From contig JANWIS010000165.1 in assembly GCA_025449775.1 (NCBI GenBank), positions 1-8,901 on the forward strand: a DNA stretch of 8,901 nt, read 5' to 3'. The translations under genes were made by a program, and so were the position numbers. A model generated the notes under the pieces. The model did no database searches. It had not been told where the DNA came from and saw nothing but the letters and a program-made list of their open reading frames with translations. Origin of the DNA: Ignavibacteriaceae bacterium (lineage in GTDB: Bacteria > Bacteroidota > Ignavibacteria > Ignavibacteriales > Ignavibacteriaceae). Of the stretch, positions 1-6,134 are shown piece by piece. Positions within the stretch are counted from its first letter, which is position 1. The number at the start of each line of letters is the position of its first letter.

Positions 1-259
1 AATCCCCGGCAGATAAATTGTGGTTTCCGAATTTAACTTCTCCTTCAAGCACAAAAGCTTCTTCACCACCCGGATGATTATGTGCAGGATAACTGGCTCC
101 CGGTTCAAATTTTAGAAGTATAGTTGGTGATCTTTTAGACTTTTCATCATACCTTAAAATTTTTACAAATATTCCTTCTGTTTTTATACCATCTTCTATC
201 AATGGCTTCCATTCAATCTCATTGCTTTTTATATGCACAGCCGGGATATTTTTTTCCAT
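1..259 (-). CDS. Cupin-domain protein (ChrR-like cupin type), 3' end cut by the window edge
   Basis: The first 86 residues are visible, starting at ATG 259 (MEKNIPAVHIKSNEIEWKPL...); the frame is still open at base 1. Residues about 53-71 fit cupin motif 1, G-x5-H-x-H-x3-4-E-x6-G: Gly then AHNHPGGEEAFVLEG, giving two metal-ligand His and one Glu. The N-terminal 'W.PL.EDGI..E' stretch and the following 'KILRYDEKSKRSPTILLKFEPGASYPAHNHPGG' style resemble the cupin domain of anti-ECF-sigma factor ChrR and stand-alone cupins like it. No signal peptide is seen, so it is probably cytoplasmic. An AGAGG-like ribosome site lies at 271-276, 11 bases upstream. The gene starts 28 bases after the stop of the Asp-box T9SS gene with no terminator between, so read-through from that gene is plausible although the functions look unrelated. 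The second cupin motif lies outside the window. Substrate is unknown. Confidence 0.85.
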   Translation of the reverse strand, partial: MEKNIPAVHIKSNEIEWKPLIEDGIKTEGIFVKILRYDEKSKRSPTILLKFEPGASYPAHNHPGGEEAFVLEGEVKFGNHNLSAGD

Positions 260-287
260 AAATTAATTTTCCTCTTCAACTACTGAA

Positions 288-1778
288 TTACTTGATCAAC
301 AGCATCTTTTTAGAATCTCTGAAATTGCCAGCAATAAGCTGATAAACATAAATTCCGCTTGGTAAATTTTTTCCATCAAATATCACTTCATAACTTCCGG
401 CTGGTTTTTCTTCATCCACTAAAGTTGTAATTTCTCTTCCTAGAATATCATAAACTATTAATGTTACCCAATTGTCACTCTGAGCCTGTCGAAGAGTGAC
501 AGGTGGAATACTGAATTTAATTTTTGTTGATGGATTAAACGGGTTTGGAAAGTTTTGAAATAATATATACTCGTTTGGAATTTCGTCATTAATAATTTCA
601 ACATCGGTCGGTTCGCCGGTTGGGTTGCATTTATAATAAATCTCACCATTACCTCCATCTCGATAATCTGTCCATACAACATAAACAGCCTGACCTGAAA
701 CTGTTACAGAATGATTTTCTAAAATTGCCGGGTTATTAGTAAGTCTTTCATCTTCGCTCCAGCTATTACCATTATCGGTCGAACGTTTGTGGTAAAGATC
801 ACGATCTCCGTCACGATCGTCCAACCAGATCAGATGTATGATAGAACCCGAAACTGCAATGGAAGGAGCTTGCGACAAAAAAGAGTCAACATCTGTTAAC
901 CGAATATCTGATAACCAGCTTAGTCCTTCATCGGTTGACCGCTTATAGTATATTTCAGCAGTTCCTTCACGATCATCTTGCCATAGAAGATGAACCAATG
1001 AACCGGAAACTGCAATTTGAGGGAGACCGGAACCGTTGGCATCAAGTGTCAAACGTGTGTCCAAACTCCAATTAACACCTCTGTCTGAAGAACGCTTGTA
1101 ATATATTTCGTAGTTCCCGTCCCGGGTATCAGACCAAACTACGTGCACAACTTGTCCGGATACTGCTACTTTGGGATAATCAGAAATTGCCGGGTCATTT
1201 GTAAGCTGAGTATTGATATTCCAAAAACCTCCATAATTTGTAGATCTTCTATAACGAATATCTCCTGCCTGCATCAGCCCGTGGTCTCTGTAAACTACAT
1301 GTACATCCGAACCGGTGGCTGCGAAGGAAGGTTTAACCGAATTAAGTGAAGTATTTGTTATCCGGTCATCCGACATCCAGGTAGTACCTGCGTCCGATGA
1401 TCGCTTGAAATAAATTTCATCTTGACCATCACGCTGGTCAACCCAAACTACGTAAAGATATTGATCGTTTACAATAATTGAAGAGTTCCAGGAATTATTT
1501 CCACCGCTTGATAATATAGTATCACGGTCCCATGATTGACCACCATCAATAGAACGGGAGTAGCGTGTTTCATTCGCAATCATACTACTGTTATCAGTCC
1601 ATACGATATGTAAAGTATCACCGGTTACAGCAATACACGGAGCATAATGGTAGTTTGTAAAAGAACCAAATGAATCATTAGTAAGACGAACATCCGGTTC
1701 CCACTGAGCAAAGGAATTGTTTGAAGAAATTAAAATTAAAACAAAACAAAATCCTGATACCAAAATTTGTCTGCTCAT
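288..1778 (-). CDS. Exported Asp-box (BNR) beta-propeller protein with T9SS C-terminal sorting domain
   Basis: From ATG 1778 the product is 496 aa. Residues 1-25 form a signal peptide (MSRQ, hydrophobic FCFVLILIS, then SFAQ), with cleavage expected near AQ|W. Residues about 50-385 hold seven related units of about 50 aa of the form 'VHVVW.D.RDG..EIYYKRS.D.G..W...RLT'. Six carry Asp-boxes (S-x-D-x-G-x-x-W), at 76, 127, 179 (degenerate, STNYGGFW), 230, 281 and 333; the seventh ends without one. This is the sialidase/neuraminidase-like propeller architecture. I see no FRIP/RIP motif or arginine triad, so a non-catalytic binding or structural role is more likely than sialidase activity. Residues about 401-496 are a T9SS type A sorting domain (NFPNPFNPSTKI near 409, SGIYVYQL, ending KKMLLIK), which directs passage across the outer membrane. 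A GTG at 1814 would add 12 residues, but ATG 1778 gives the more typical signal peptide. Both starts have weak ribosome sites. A palindromic repeat lies in frame at residues 426-436. Confidence 0.9.
   Translation of the reverse strand: MSRQILVSGFCFVLILISSNNSFAQWEPDVRLTNDSFGSFTNYHYAPCIAVTGDTLHIVWTDNSSMIANETRYSRSIDGGQSWDRDTILSSGGNNSWNSSIIVNDQYLYVVWVDQRDGQDEIYFKRSSDAGTTWMSDDRITNTSLNSVKPSFAATGSDVHVVYRDHGLMQAGDIRYRRSTNYGGFWNINTQLTNDPAISDYPKVAVSGQVVHVVWSDTRDGNYEIYYKRSSDRGVNWSLDTRLTLDANGSGLPQIAVSGSLVHLLWQDDREGTAEIYYKRSTDEGLSWLSDIRLTDVDSFLSQAPSIAVSGSIIHLIWLDDRDGDRDLYHKRSTDNGNSWSEDERLTNNPAILENHSVTVSGQAVYVVWTDYRDGGNGEIYYKCNPTGEPTDVEIINDEIPNEYILFQNFPNPFNPSTKIKFSIPPVTLRQAQSDNWVTLIVYDILGREITTLVDEEKPAGSYEVIFDGKNLPSGIYVYQLIAGNFRDSKKMLLIK
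473..501. repeat. 29-bp palindromic (REP-like) element inside a T9SS sorting-domain coding sequence
   Basis: Perfect 9-bp inverted arms (TGTCACTCT at 473-481, AGAGTGACA at 493-501) flank an 11-base centre, GAGCCTGTCGA. The core CTGAGCCTGTCGAAG resembles an interspersed palindromic repeat that I recall as abundant in many Bacteroidota/Ignavibacteriota genomes, but I cannot count copies here. In the coding frame it supplies the residues VTLRQAQSDN in a loop between the first beta strands of the sorting domain. The paralogous domain encoded at 2392-4116 goes straight from PVT-S to WQTLKVF at this point. Confidence 0.7.
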
Positions 1779-1828
1779 AAAATTCTCAATTGGTTTTTTG
1801 AAAATATTTTTCACTTAATGGCTCGTGT

Positions 1829-1859
1829 GCCGTTTGGAGTGTTATCAGATGTAAACGGC
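1829..1859 (-). other. Stem-loop in the predicted 5' leader of the Asp-box T9SS gene
   Basis: Perfect 7-bp inverted arms GCCGTTT (1829-1835) and AAACGGC (1853-1859) enclose 17 bases. If transcription starts a few bases past the -7 element at 1872-1879, the hairpin lies within about ten bases of the 5' end of the mRNA. It is 15 bases upstream of the possible GTG start and 51 bases upstream of the ATG. It could stabilise the 5' end or control translation; I do not recognise it as a known riboswitch. Confidence 0.4.
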
Positions 1860-1866
1860 TGGCTGT

Positions 1867-1903
1867 TGATGCAAAAATAATTAAATGCAGAATAGTTGCA
1901 AAT
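1867..1903 (-). repeat. Promoter-containing 37-bp repeat, copy 1
   Basis: This segment matches 2304-2340 at 34 of 37 positions by direct reading. Differences are one base near the left end and two adjacent bases in the promoter spacer. The bases flanking both copies do not match, so the similarity is sharply bounded. The repeat contains a complete TTTG-N19-TATTTTTG promoter pattern on the minus strand. Confidence 0.8.
1872..1902 (-). promoter_or_regulatory. Bacteroidota-type promoter for the Asp-box T9SS gene
   Basis: On the minus strand TTTG (1899-1902) is followed after exactly 19 bases by TATTTTTG (1872-1879), a full match to the -33 TTTG / -7 TAnnTTTG consensus described for Bacteroidota housekeeping sigma factors. 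Transcription would begin near 1866-1868, leaving a leader of about 90 bases to ATG 1778 (about 50 to the alternative GTG 1814). Confidence 0.65.
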
Positions 1904-1996
1904 TATCTGTATGATATGAAGGTTTAGATTGGAAGAGTTTGGAGACAGTTTGCAAGCAGAAATAAAGAATTGAAAGTGGAATGAAATGTTTTATAG

Positions 1997-2302
1997 TTAT
2001 TTTTTTATGTTCAGTTTTGAAATCAGTTCGGCGGAAAAACTATCAGAATACATACCGAACGCATTTACCAATAATCCTTTGATGTTGTGTTTGGCAGAAG
2101 AAATTGCAAAAAGAATATTCTCATCACCCGGATCGGTGTCGCCTTCAAAACGATGAACTTCATCAATCTCAAATTCATCAGGCATAAGGCTGATGCTGGT
2201 TCCGGAATACTCAATACAGTTCTCTTTCAAATTGAAATTACAAGTATAACCGCGTTGCATCAAATCGCTGATTGCTTCTGATAAAGTATCATAGTTTTTC
2301 AT
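1997..2302 (-). CDS. Small conserved Bacteroidota-type protein of unknown function (family often labelled 'phosphoribosylpyrophosphate synthetase')
   Basis: The product is 101 aa from ATG 2302. It is acidic, has no signal peptide or membrane segment, and is probably cytoplasmic. Recognisable family stretches are 'L.EAISDLMQRGYTCNFNL' (7-25), 'PDEFEIDEVHRFEG' (41-54), 'ENILFAISS' (61-69) and 'KGLLVNAFGMYSDSFSAELISKL' (75-97). From memory, proteins of about 100 aa with these stretches occur throughout Bacteroidota, sometimes under the name phosphoribosylpyrophosphate synthetase. That name is not credible here, because true PRPP synthetases are about 300 aa and carry a PRPP-binding loop that is absent. 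A TTG at 2311 could add three residues, but the predicted transcription start near 2302-2304 lies downstream of it, which favours ATG 2302. No Shine-Dalgarno site is visible. It has its own promoter and sits alone between two exported-protein genes, so context does not reveal its job. Confidence 0.8.
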   Translation of the reverse strand: MKNYDTLSEAISDLMQRGYTCNFNLKENCIEYSGTSISLMPDEFEIDEVHRFEGDTDPGDENILFAISSAKHNIKGLLVNAFGMYSDSFSAELISKLNIKK

Positions 2303-2303
2303 C

Positions 2304-2340
2304 TGAAGCAAAAATAATTATTTGCAGAATAGTTGCAAAT
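2304..2340 (-). repeat. Promoter-containing 37-bp repeat, copy 2
   Basis: This is the partner of 1867-1903, with 34 of 37 positions identical. It abuts the ATG of the small conserved gene. Unlike copy 1, this copy carries a nearly complete palindrome in and beyond the spacer. Confidence 0.8.
2309..2339 (-). promoter_or_regulatory. Bacteroidota-type promoter of the small conserved gene, giving a near-leaderless mRNA
   Basis: On the minus strand TTTG (2336-2339), 19 bases, then TATTTTTG (2309-2316) match the -33/-7 consensus fully. The -7 element ends only six bases before ATG 2302, so the transcript would begin at or within a few bases of the start codon. This fits the absence of a ribosome binding site. 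Confidence 0.6.
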
Positions 2341-2342
2341 AA
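2318..2342. promoter_or_regulatory. Perfect inverted repeat overlapping the promoter (possible operator)
   Basis: The arms TTATTTGCA (2318-2326) and TGCAAATAA (2334-2342) are perfectly complementary around a seven-base centre. They span the promoter spacer and the -33 box of the small gene. The size and position suit a dimeric repressor site. Copy 1 of the repeat keeps the inner TGCA halves but loses the outer symmetry, so this is only a candidate. Confidence 0.3.
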
Positions 2343-2391
2343 AAAATCACTATCAGAAGATCAAATAAAACTAAGATGTTCTATAACTTTC

Positions 2392-4116
2392 TCATTTTAT
2401 CAGCAGCATTTTTATGCTCTTTTTGAAATTGTCTGAAGTAAGCTGGTAAAAATAAATTCCGCTTTGTAAATTTTTTCCATCGAATATTATTTCATAACTG
2501 CCTGCTGGTCTTTCTTCATCAACAAGTGTAACAATTTCACGACCGAGAAGATCGAACACCTTCAAAGTCTGCCAGCTTGTGACAGGTGATTGCCAGCTTA
2601 TTTTAGTTGTTGGATTAAACGGGTTCGGGTAATTCTGTTCGAGTGTGAATGTTTGCGGTAAAGAATTTTCATTTTCATTTACATCAGTTGCACTGCCCAA
2701 GGTTCCATCAGAGTTGACTCGTTGTGCATAAATATCTGTCGAGTTAGTACTGCTATTCCGGGCGTCAACCCAACTTATAATCGTACCTCCGATATCATCT
2801 GCAACTGACTGGGGAAAAACCTGACCTTCCTGATTTCTGCAAACATCTACTCCGTTAACTGTCCACATTATTGCACCAGATAAATTTATTTTTTGAGCGA
2901 AAATATCTCCGTTACCTGAACCTCTGTAATCATACCAGGAAATAATAGCTCCCGTTCCACCATCTGTAGAAATGAATGGATCTCTTGAATCACCGGCTGA
3001 TGCAATACTAACTCCATCAGGCGCCCATTGTGGAATTCCTCCAGAGTTAAGACGCTGAGCATAAATAGTATTTGCAATTCCACCGCTTGTATACTTCCAC
3101 GTAACATAGGCTCCACCGTTTCCATCACTCAATAATTTTTGTTGTATCTGGGATAGAGTATTTGGAATAACAAGAACACCATTCGATGTCCATTCTACAA
3201 CTCCACTTGAATTAACTTTTTGTGCATACAAATTACTGTAAGAAGGTCCATTCCTGTAATCTTCCCAAATAATGATAGCTCCATTGCTGCCATCGCTTAC
3301 GATTTGGGGACGCAATTGTTCAGTTGTCAAATTACAAAGGACAAGACCATTGATGCCCCAACCGAGGAGACCATTTGCATTTATCTGTTGTGCTATAATG
3401 TCGAAATTTCCAGCGGGGAAAACACCAGTATATTGATGCCAGGTTATAATTGCACCACCATTTCCGTCACTTATTAAATGAGGTGTCTCAGCAGTATTTG
3501 TGGATAGTGATACTCCATCTGGTGTCCAATGACCATTACCATTAGCATCTATTCTTTGTGCATAAGGTTTATAATTTGAGCCTCCACGAAGATCCTGCCA
3601 GGTTACAATGGCACCACCGTTACCGTCAGAAATTAATTGAGGAAAAGTTTGATCTGATATCGTATCACATACTGCTACACCATCGGCATCCCATTGCACA
3701 ACTCCATCTCCATTTATTCGTTGAGCATAAATGTCTGCATTTCCACTGCGGTTATCCTGCCAGGCAATTATTGCACCGCCGTTTCCATCACTCGTTATTA
3801 CAGGATTATGTTGATGGAGAGAGTTTATACAGATTGCAACACCATTGTTGGTCCATCGGATTATGCCATCCGAATCTATTCGCTGTGCAAAAATATTATA
3901 ATCGGATGTTGTAAGATTATATTCCCACCAGGTGATGATTGCACCACCGCTTCCATCACTTACAATCCATGAACCTTGCTGCTGGTCTGCTGTTGTGCAG
4001 ATTGGATTGTTGACAAGCGGGTCAGTTGACCATTGGGCTAATGTCTCTGTTAAAAAAAGTTGTGAGTTCATTATGCTTGCTGCAAGGAGCAGATGATGTA
4101 ATCGAAAATGTTTCAA
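2392..4116 (-). CDS. Exported eight-repeat (propeller-like) protein with T9SS C-terminal sorting domain
   Basis: The product is 574 aa. The start is TTG 4116: GAGGAG lies eight bases upstream (4125-4130), an in-frame TAA sits just before, and the only nearby ATG (residue 16) would destroy the signal peptide. Residues 1-28 are the signal peptide (KHFRLHH, hydrophobic LLLAAS, ending TLAQ). Residues 50-474 hold eight tandem units of 53-58 aa: 50, 106, 160, 213, 271, 326, 381 and 436, the last cut short at 39 aa. The unit pattern is 'ISDGNGGAIITW.D.R.G..DIYAQRIN.DG...W..DGV.VC'. An eight-bladed beta-propeller is the natural reading. No catalytic motif is visible. After a short linker, residues about 488-574 form a T9SS type A domain (NYPNPFNP at 495-502, SGIYFYQL, ending KMLLIK). 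The sorting domain is very close to that of the gene at 288-1778, also at DNA level. Ligand is unknown; cell-surface or extracellular location is inferred from the sorting domain. Confidence 0.9.
   Translation of the reverse strand: MKHFRLHHLLLAASIMNSQLFLTETLAQWSTDPLVNNPICTTADQQQGSWIVSDGSGGAIITWWEYNLTTSDYNIFAQRIDSDGIIRWTNNGVAICINSLHQHNPVITSDGNGGAIIAWQDNRSGNADIYAQRINGDGVVQWDADGVAVCDTISDQTFPQLISDGNGGAIVTWQDLRGGSNYKPYAQRIDANGNGHWTPDGVSLSTNTAETPHLISDGNGGAIITWHQYTGVFPAGNFDIIAQQINANGLLGWGINGLVLCNLTTEQLRPQIVSDGSNGAIIIWEDYRNGPSYSNLYAQKVNSSGVVEWTSNGVLVIPNTLSQIQQKLLSDGNGGAYVTWKYTSGGIANTIYAQRLNSGGIPQWAPDGVSIASAGDSRDPFISTDGGTGAIISWYDYRGSGNGDIFAQKINLSGAIMWTVNGVDVCRNQEGQVFPQSVADDIGGTIISWVDARNSSTNSTDIYAQRVNSDGTLGSATDVNENENSLPQTFTLEQNYPNPFNPTTKISWQSPVTSWQTLKVFDLLGREIVTLVDEERPAGSYEIIFDGKNLQSGIYFYQLTSDNFKKSIKMLLIK
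2695..3969 (-). repeat. Eight tandem coding repeats of about 160-175 bp
   Basis: This stretch encodes residues 50-474 of the eight-repeat T9SS protein. Each unit opens with [IV]-x-[ST]-D-G-x-x-G-A-x-x-x-W and contains A-Q-[RKQ]-[ILV]-[ND] near its middle. Units differ by several residues of loop length and many substitutions, so this is an old protein repeat, not a recent DNA satellite. The eighth unit has lost SDG (reads ADD) and its final strand. Confidence 0.8.
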
Positions 4117-4124
4117 GAGTTATT

Positions 4125-4130
4125 CTCCTC
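4125..4130 (-). promoter_or_regulatory. Ribosome binding site fixing the TTG start at 4116
   Basis: The minus strand reads GAGGAG eight bases before TTG 4116. No ATG or GTG lies at a suitable distance, so this site decides the start codon. Confidence 0.75.
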
Positions 4131-4159
4131 AGATTAATGAATGGAATGTAATATCGATT

Positions 4160-4190
4160 AAAAATTATTTTTCTCTTTCACTTTATCAAA
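4160..4190 (-). promoter_or_regulatory. Possible promoter of the eight-repeat T9SS gene
   Basis: On the minus strand TTTG (4187-4190), 19 bases, then TAATTTTT (4160-4167) matches TTTG-N19-TAnnTTTG except for the last base. It would start RNA near 4155, about 40 bases before the TTG start. The -33 box overlaps the last codons of the upstream gene and the region is AT-rich, so chance is possible. Confidence 0.35.
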
Positions 4191-6127
4191 ATCATCTTCT
4201 TACTTTCTAAATAATTTCCGGCACTTAGTTTATAAATATAAACTCCGCTTGTAAGATTCTGACCTTCATCAGAATAACGAGTATCAAAATTAATCTGATA
4301 ACTTCCAGCTTTCTGAAATTCATTAACAAGCTCTGCAACTTCTTCACCAAGTGTATTGAATACCTTCAGGTTTATAAATCCATCATTGCCAAGCTGATAC
4401 TTAATTGTTGTTATAGGATTAAACGGGTTCGGGTAATTCTGTTCAAGCTGTATTGTAGAAATTGTTACTCCATTCACTTCAATTACTTGTGAGTAATTGT
4501 AGCTGCCGTCAAAATCAACCTGCTTCAATCTGTAATAAACTGTTCCAGAAATTCCTTCATCTGTAAAATTATAATGTTTGTTAGTTGTTGAAATTCCACT
4601 TCCTTCAACAAATCCGATCGTAACGAAAATATTATTATCATTACTTCTCTGTATTTCAAAACCCATATTGTTCAGCTCTGTTGCTGTAACCCAATCGAGA
4701 ATTATTTTTCCATTTTCAATTCTATGAGTGAAACTTATTAATTCAACAGGAACTATTGGAGGTATTAATCCAGTATAAATATCCATATCAAATCCACCGG
4801 CTCGTTCGTCTGTCCAGACAGGAACAATATTTCCTCCGTAAAAATCTATGTTGATATAATCTCCGAATCTTACATCAGAATTGGGAATAGCTGTTGGTGA
4901 AGGAACAGTGCTTAGAAGTTCATTAGTAAATGTTAAACCGCCGTCAGTCGAGCGGGCAATGTATGCTTCAATAATATTGTTATTCGGTGTGTTCCTGCTG
5001 TCATAAAATAAAATCACAATCTCACCAAATTCACTAATTGCAATCGATGGCCAGTATTGAACTTTATTGTTCCCGATCGGATCGTTGTTTATTCTTATTG
5101 CAGATGACCAGGTTTCTCCGGCATCGGATGAAATGCAAAGGAATACATCATCGTCACCATTTCTTGTATCATTCCAAACAACATAAATATTATTATGGAA
5201 CGGACCTCCGCTGAGGTCGACAGCCATGTGTGGAAACCATGAATCAAATGCACTGTTTACAACTTTATCAGTACCGAATGTTACACCTCCATCTGTGGAT
5301 TTATCAAACCGGATTTCTCCTGATCCTTCAAAGCTTAGCCAAACAATATACAGTTCACCGTCTGATGAAACTGCAGGAAAAGATCCCTGAACTCCACCAA
5401 AGCCGTCACTAACATTAACAGGTGAGCTCCATGTAATACCTTCATCAGTAGATTTTATTAATAGAATATTTGTATTTGCTGCAAACCTTGTCCAGCTGCA
5501 ATATTGTGTATTTACAAAAGGGCTTGTCGGAGATAGATCAGTTGCAGCCCATTCCTTGTCTTCAAAAAAAGAACTGACTGCCATTTCGTGAACTTCGTTA
5601 AAAGTTTCTCCTTCATCAGTTGATTTGAACAGCCATAGTTCACCATTTCCGTTTGATTGGTTTAATGAAACGGTGTAGATATAAAAATTTCCTGAAGTAT
5701 CAACTCCAACAACAGGATCACTGCTTAACGGAGCACCGGGAATGATTTGCGGAGTAAGCTGACTTATTGACCATGTTTGTCCGCCGTCTGTTGAAAAGCT
5801 GTACCCAACTCTTCTCAGTGGAGGTTGAACTCCTGTTCTGAAATCACGCCAGGCTGCAACAACTCTGTTTGGATTTTTTCTGCTTATCTTAACCGAAGGT
5901 TCGTTCTGCGGTGCTGATTGTCCGGATATATTGATATTATCGAAAGCTGAAAACACTGTTGGTGTAAACTCAAATGTTATTGGTGAAAATGAATGAGAAA
6001 ATCTTTGCAGCCAGTACTGTGAATTTCTTTCATGTGATTCATCGAAGATGCTTATTATTTCCTGGGCAATCGAGGTTTCAGCATGAATCAGAAAAATTAT
6101 TCCTAAAAGAAGTAATATTTTTTTCAA
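4178..6127 (-). CDS. Exported Asp-box (BNR) propeller protein with FN3-like module and T9SS sorting domain
   Basis: The product is 649 aa from TTG 6127, which has AAGGA seven bases upstream; no ATG is near the start. Residues 1-22 are a classic signal peptide (MKK, LLLLGIIFLI, ending SIAQ). Six Asp-boxes lie at 112 (STDGGQTW), 169, 226, 277, 333 and 393, spaced about 50-60 aa, giving a six-bladed sialidase-like propeller to about residue 455. Residues about 458-552 are the 'PVEL.SF....ENGKIILDW.TATELNN.GFEIQRS...YYRLKQVDFDG' module often found before T9SS signals, probably a fibronectin-III-like linker domain. Residues about 560-649 are the T9SS type A domain (NYPNPFNP at 564-571, SGVYIYKL, ending KKMILIK). 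No sialidase RIP motif or arginine triad is evident, so enzymatic activity should not be assumed. It begins after a strong terminator and has its own candidate promoter, so it is likely transcribed separately from the dehydrogenase. Confidence 0.9.
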   Translation of the reverse strand: MKKILLLLGIIFLIHAETSIAQEIISIFDESHERNSQYWLQRFSHSFSPITFEFTPTVFSAFDNINISGQSAPQNEPSVKISRKNPNRVVAAWRDFRTGVQPPLRRVGYSFSTDGGQTWSISQLTPQIIPGAPLSSDPVVGVDTSGNFYIYTVSLNQSNGNGELWLFKSTDEGETFNEVHEMAVSSFFEDKEWAATDLSPTSPFVNTQYCSWTRFAANTNILLIKSTDEGITWSSPVNVSDGFGGVQGSFPAVSSDGELYIVWLSFEGSGEIRFDKSTDGGVTFGTDKVVNSAFDSWFPHMAVDLSGGPFHNNIYVVWNDTRNGDDDVFLCISSDAGETWSSAIRINNDPIGNNKVQYWPSIAISEFGEIVILFYDSRNTPNNNIIEAYIARSTDGGLTFTNELLSTVPSPTAIPNSDVRFGDYINIDFYGGNIVPVWTDERAGGFDMDIYTGLIPPIVPVELISFTHRIENGKIILDWVTATELNNMGFEIQRSNDNNIFVTIGFVEGSGISTTNKHYNFTDEGISGTVYYRLKQVDFDGSYNYSQVIEVNGVTISTIQLEQNYPNPFNPITTIKYQLGNDGFINLKVFNTLGEEVAELVNEFQKAGSYQINFDTRYSDEGQNLTSGVYIYKLSAGNYLESKKMILIK

Positions 6128-6134
6128 CTGGATG

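Noticed and set aside
1779..1814. GTG start at 1814 for the Asp-box T9SS gene
   Set aside because: It would put 12 extra residues before a signal peptide that is complete from ATG 1778, and its ribosome site is no better. It is not excluded, since the predicted mRNA includes it.
1904..1996. Gap downstream of the small gene
   Set aside because: Searched both strands for a hairpin plus T-run, an RNA gene or a short gene and found nothing convincing.
1997..2302. Calling the small gene a PRPP synthetase
   Set aside because: Length and missing substrate-binding motifs contradict the enzyme; only the database label supports it.
2341..2391. Possible terminator after the eight-repeat gene
   Set aside because: Only an imperfect AGAACATC/GATCTTCT stem with a 12-base loop, separated from the T-run by about nine bases. 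Too weak to call.
3558..3914. Plus-strand open frame of 118 codons
   Set aside because: It lies antisense inside the repeat-encoding part of the eight-repeat T9SS gene. It has unnatural composition (many His, Gln, Leu) and no ribosome site, so it is a shadow of the repeats, as are the other plus-strand frames.
2695..3969. Regular repeats that could suggest a CRISPR array or satellite
   Set aside because: Units are about 160-175 bp, diverged, all in one reading frame and encode a conserved protein motif; there are no short identical repeats with unique spacers.
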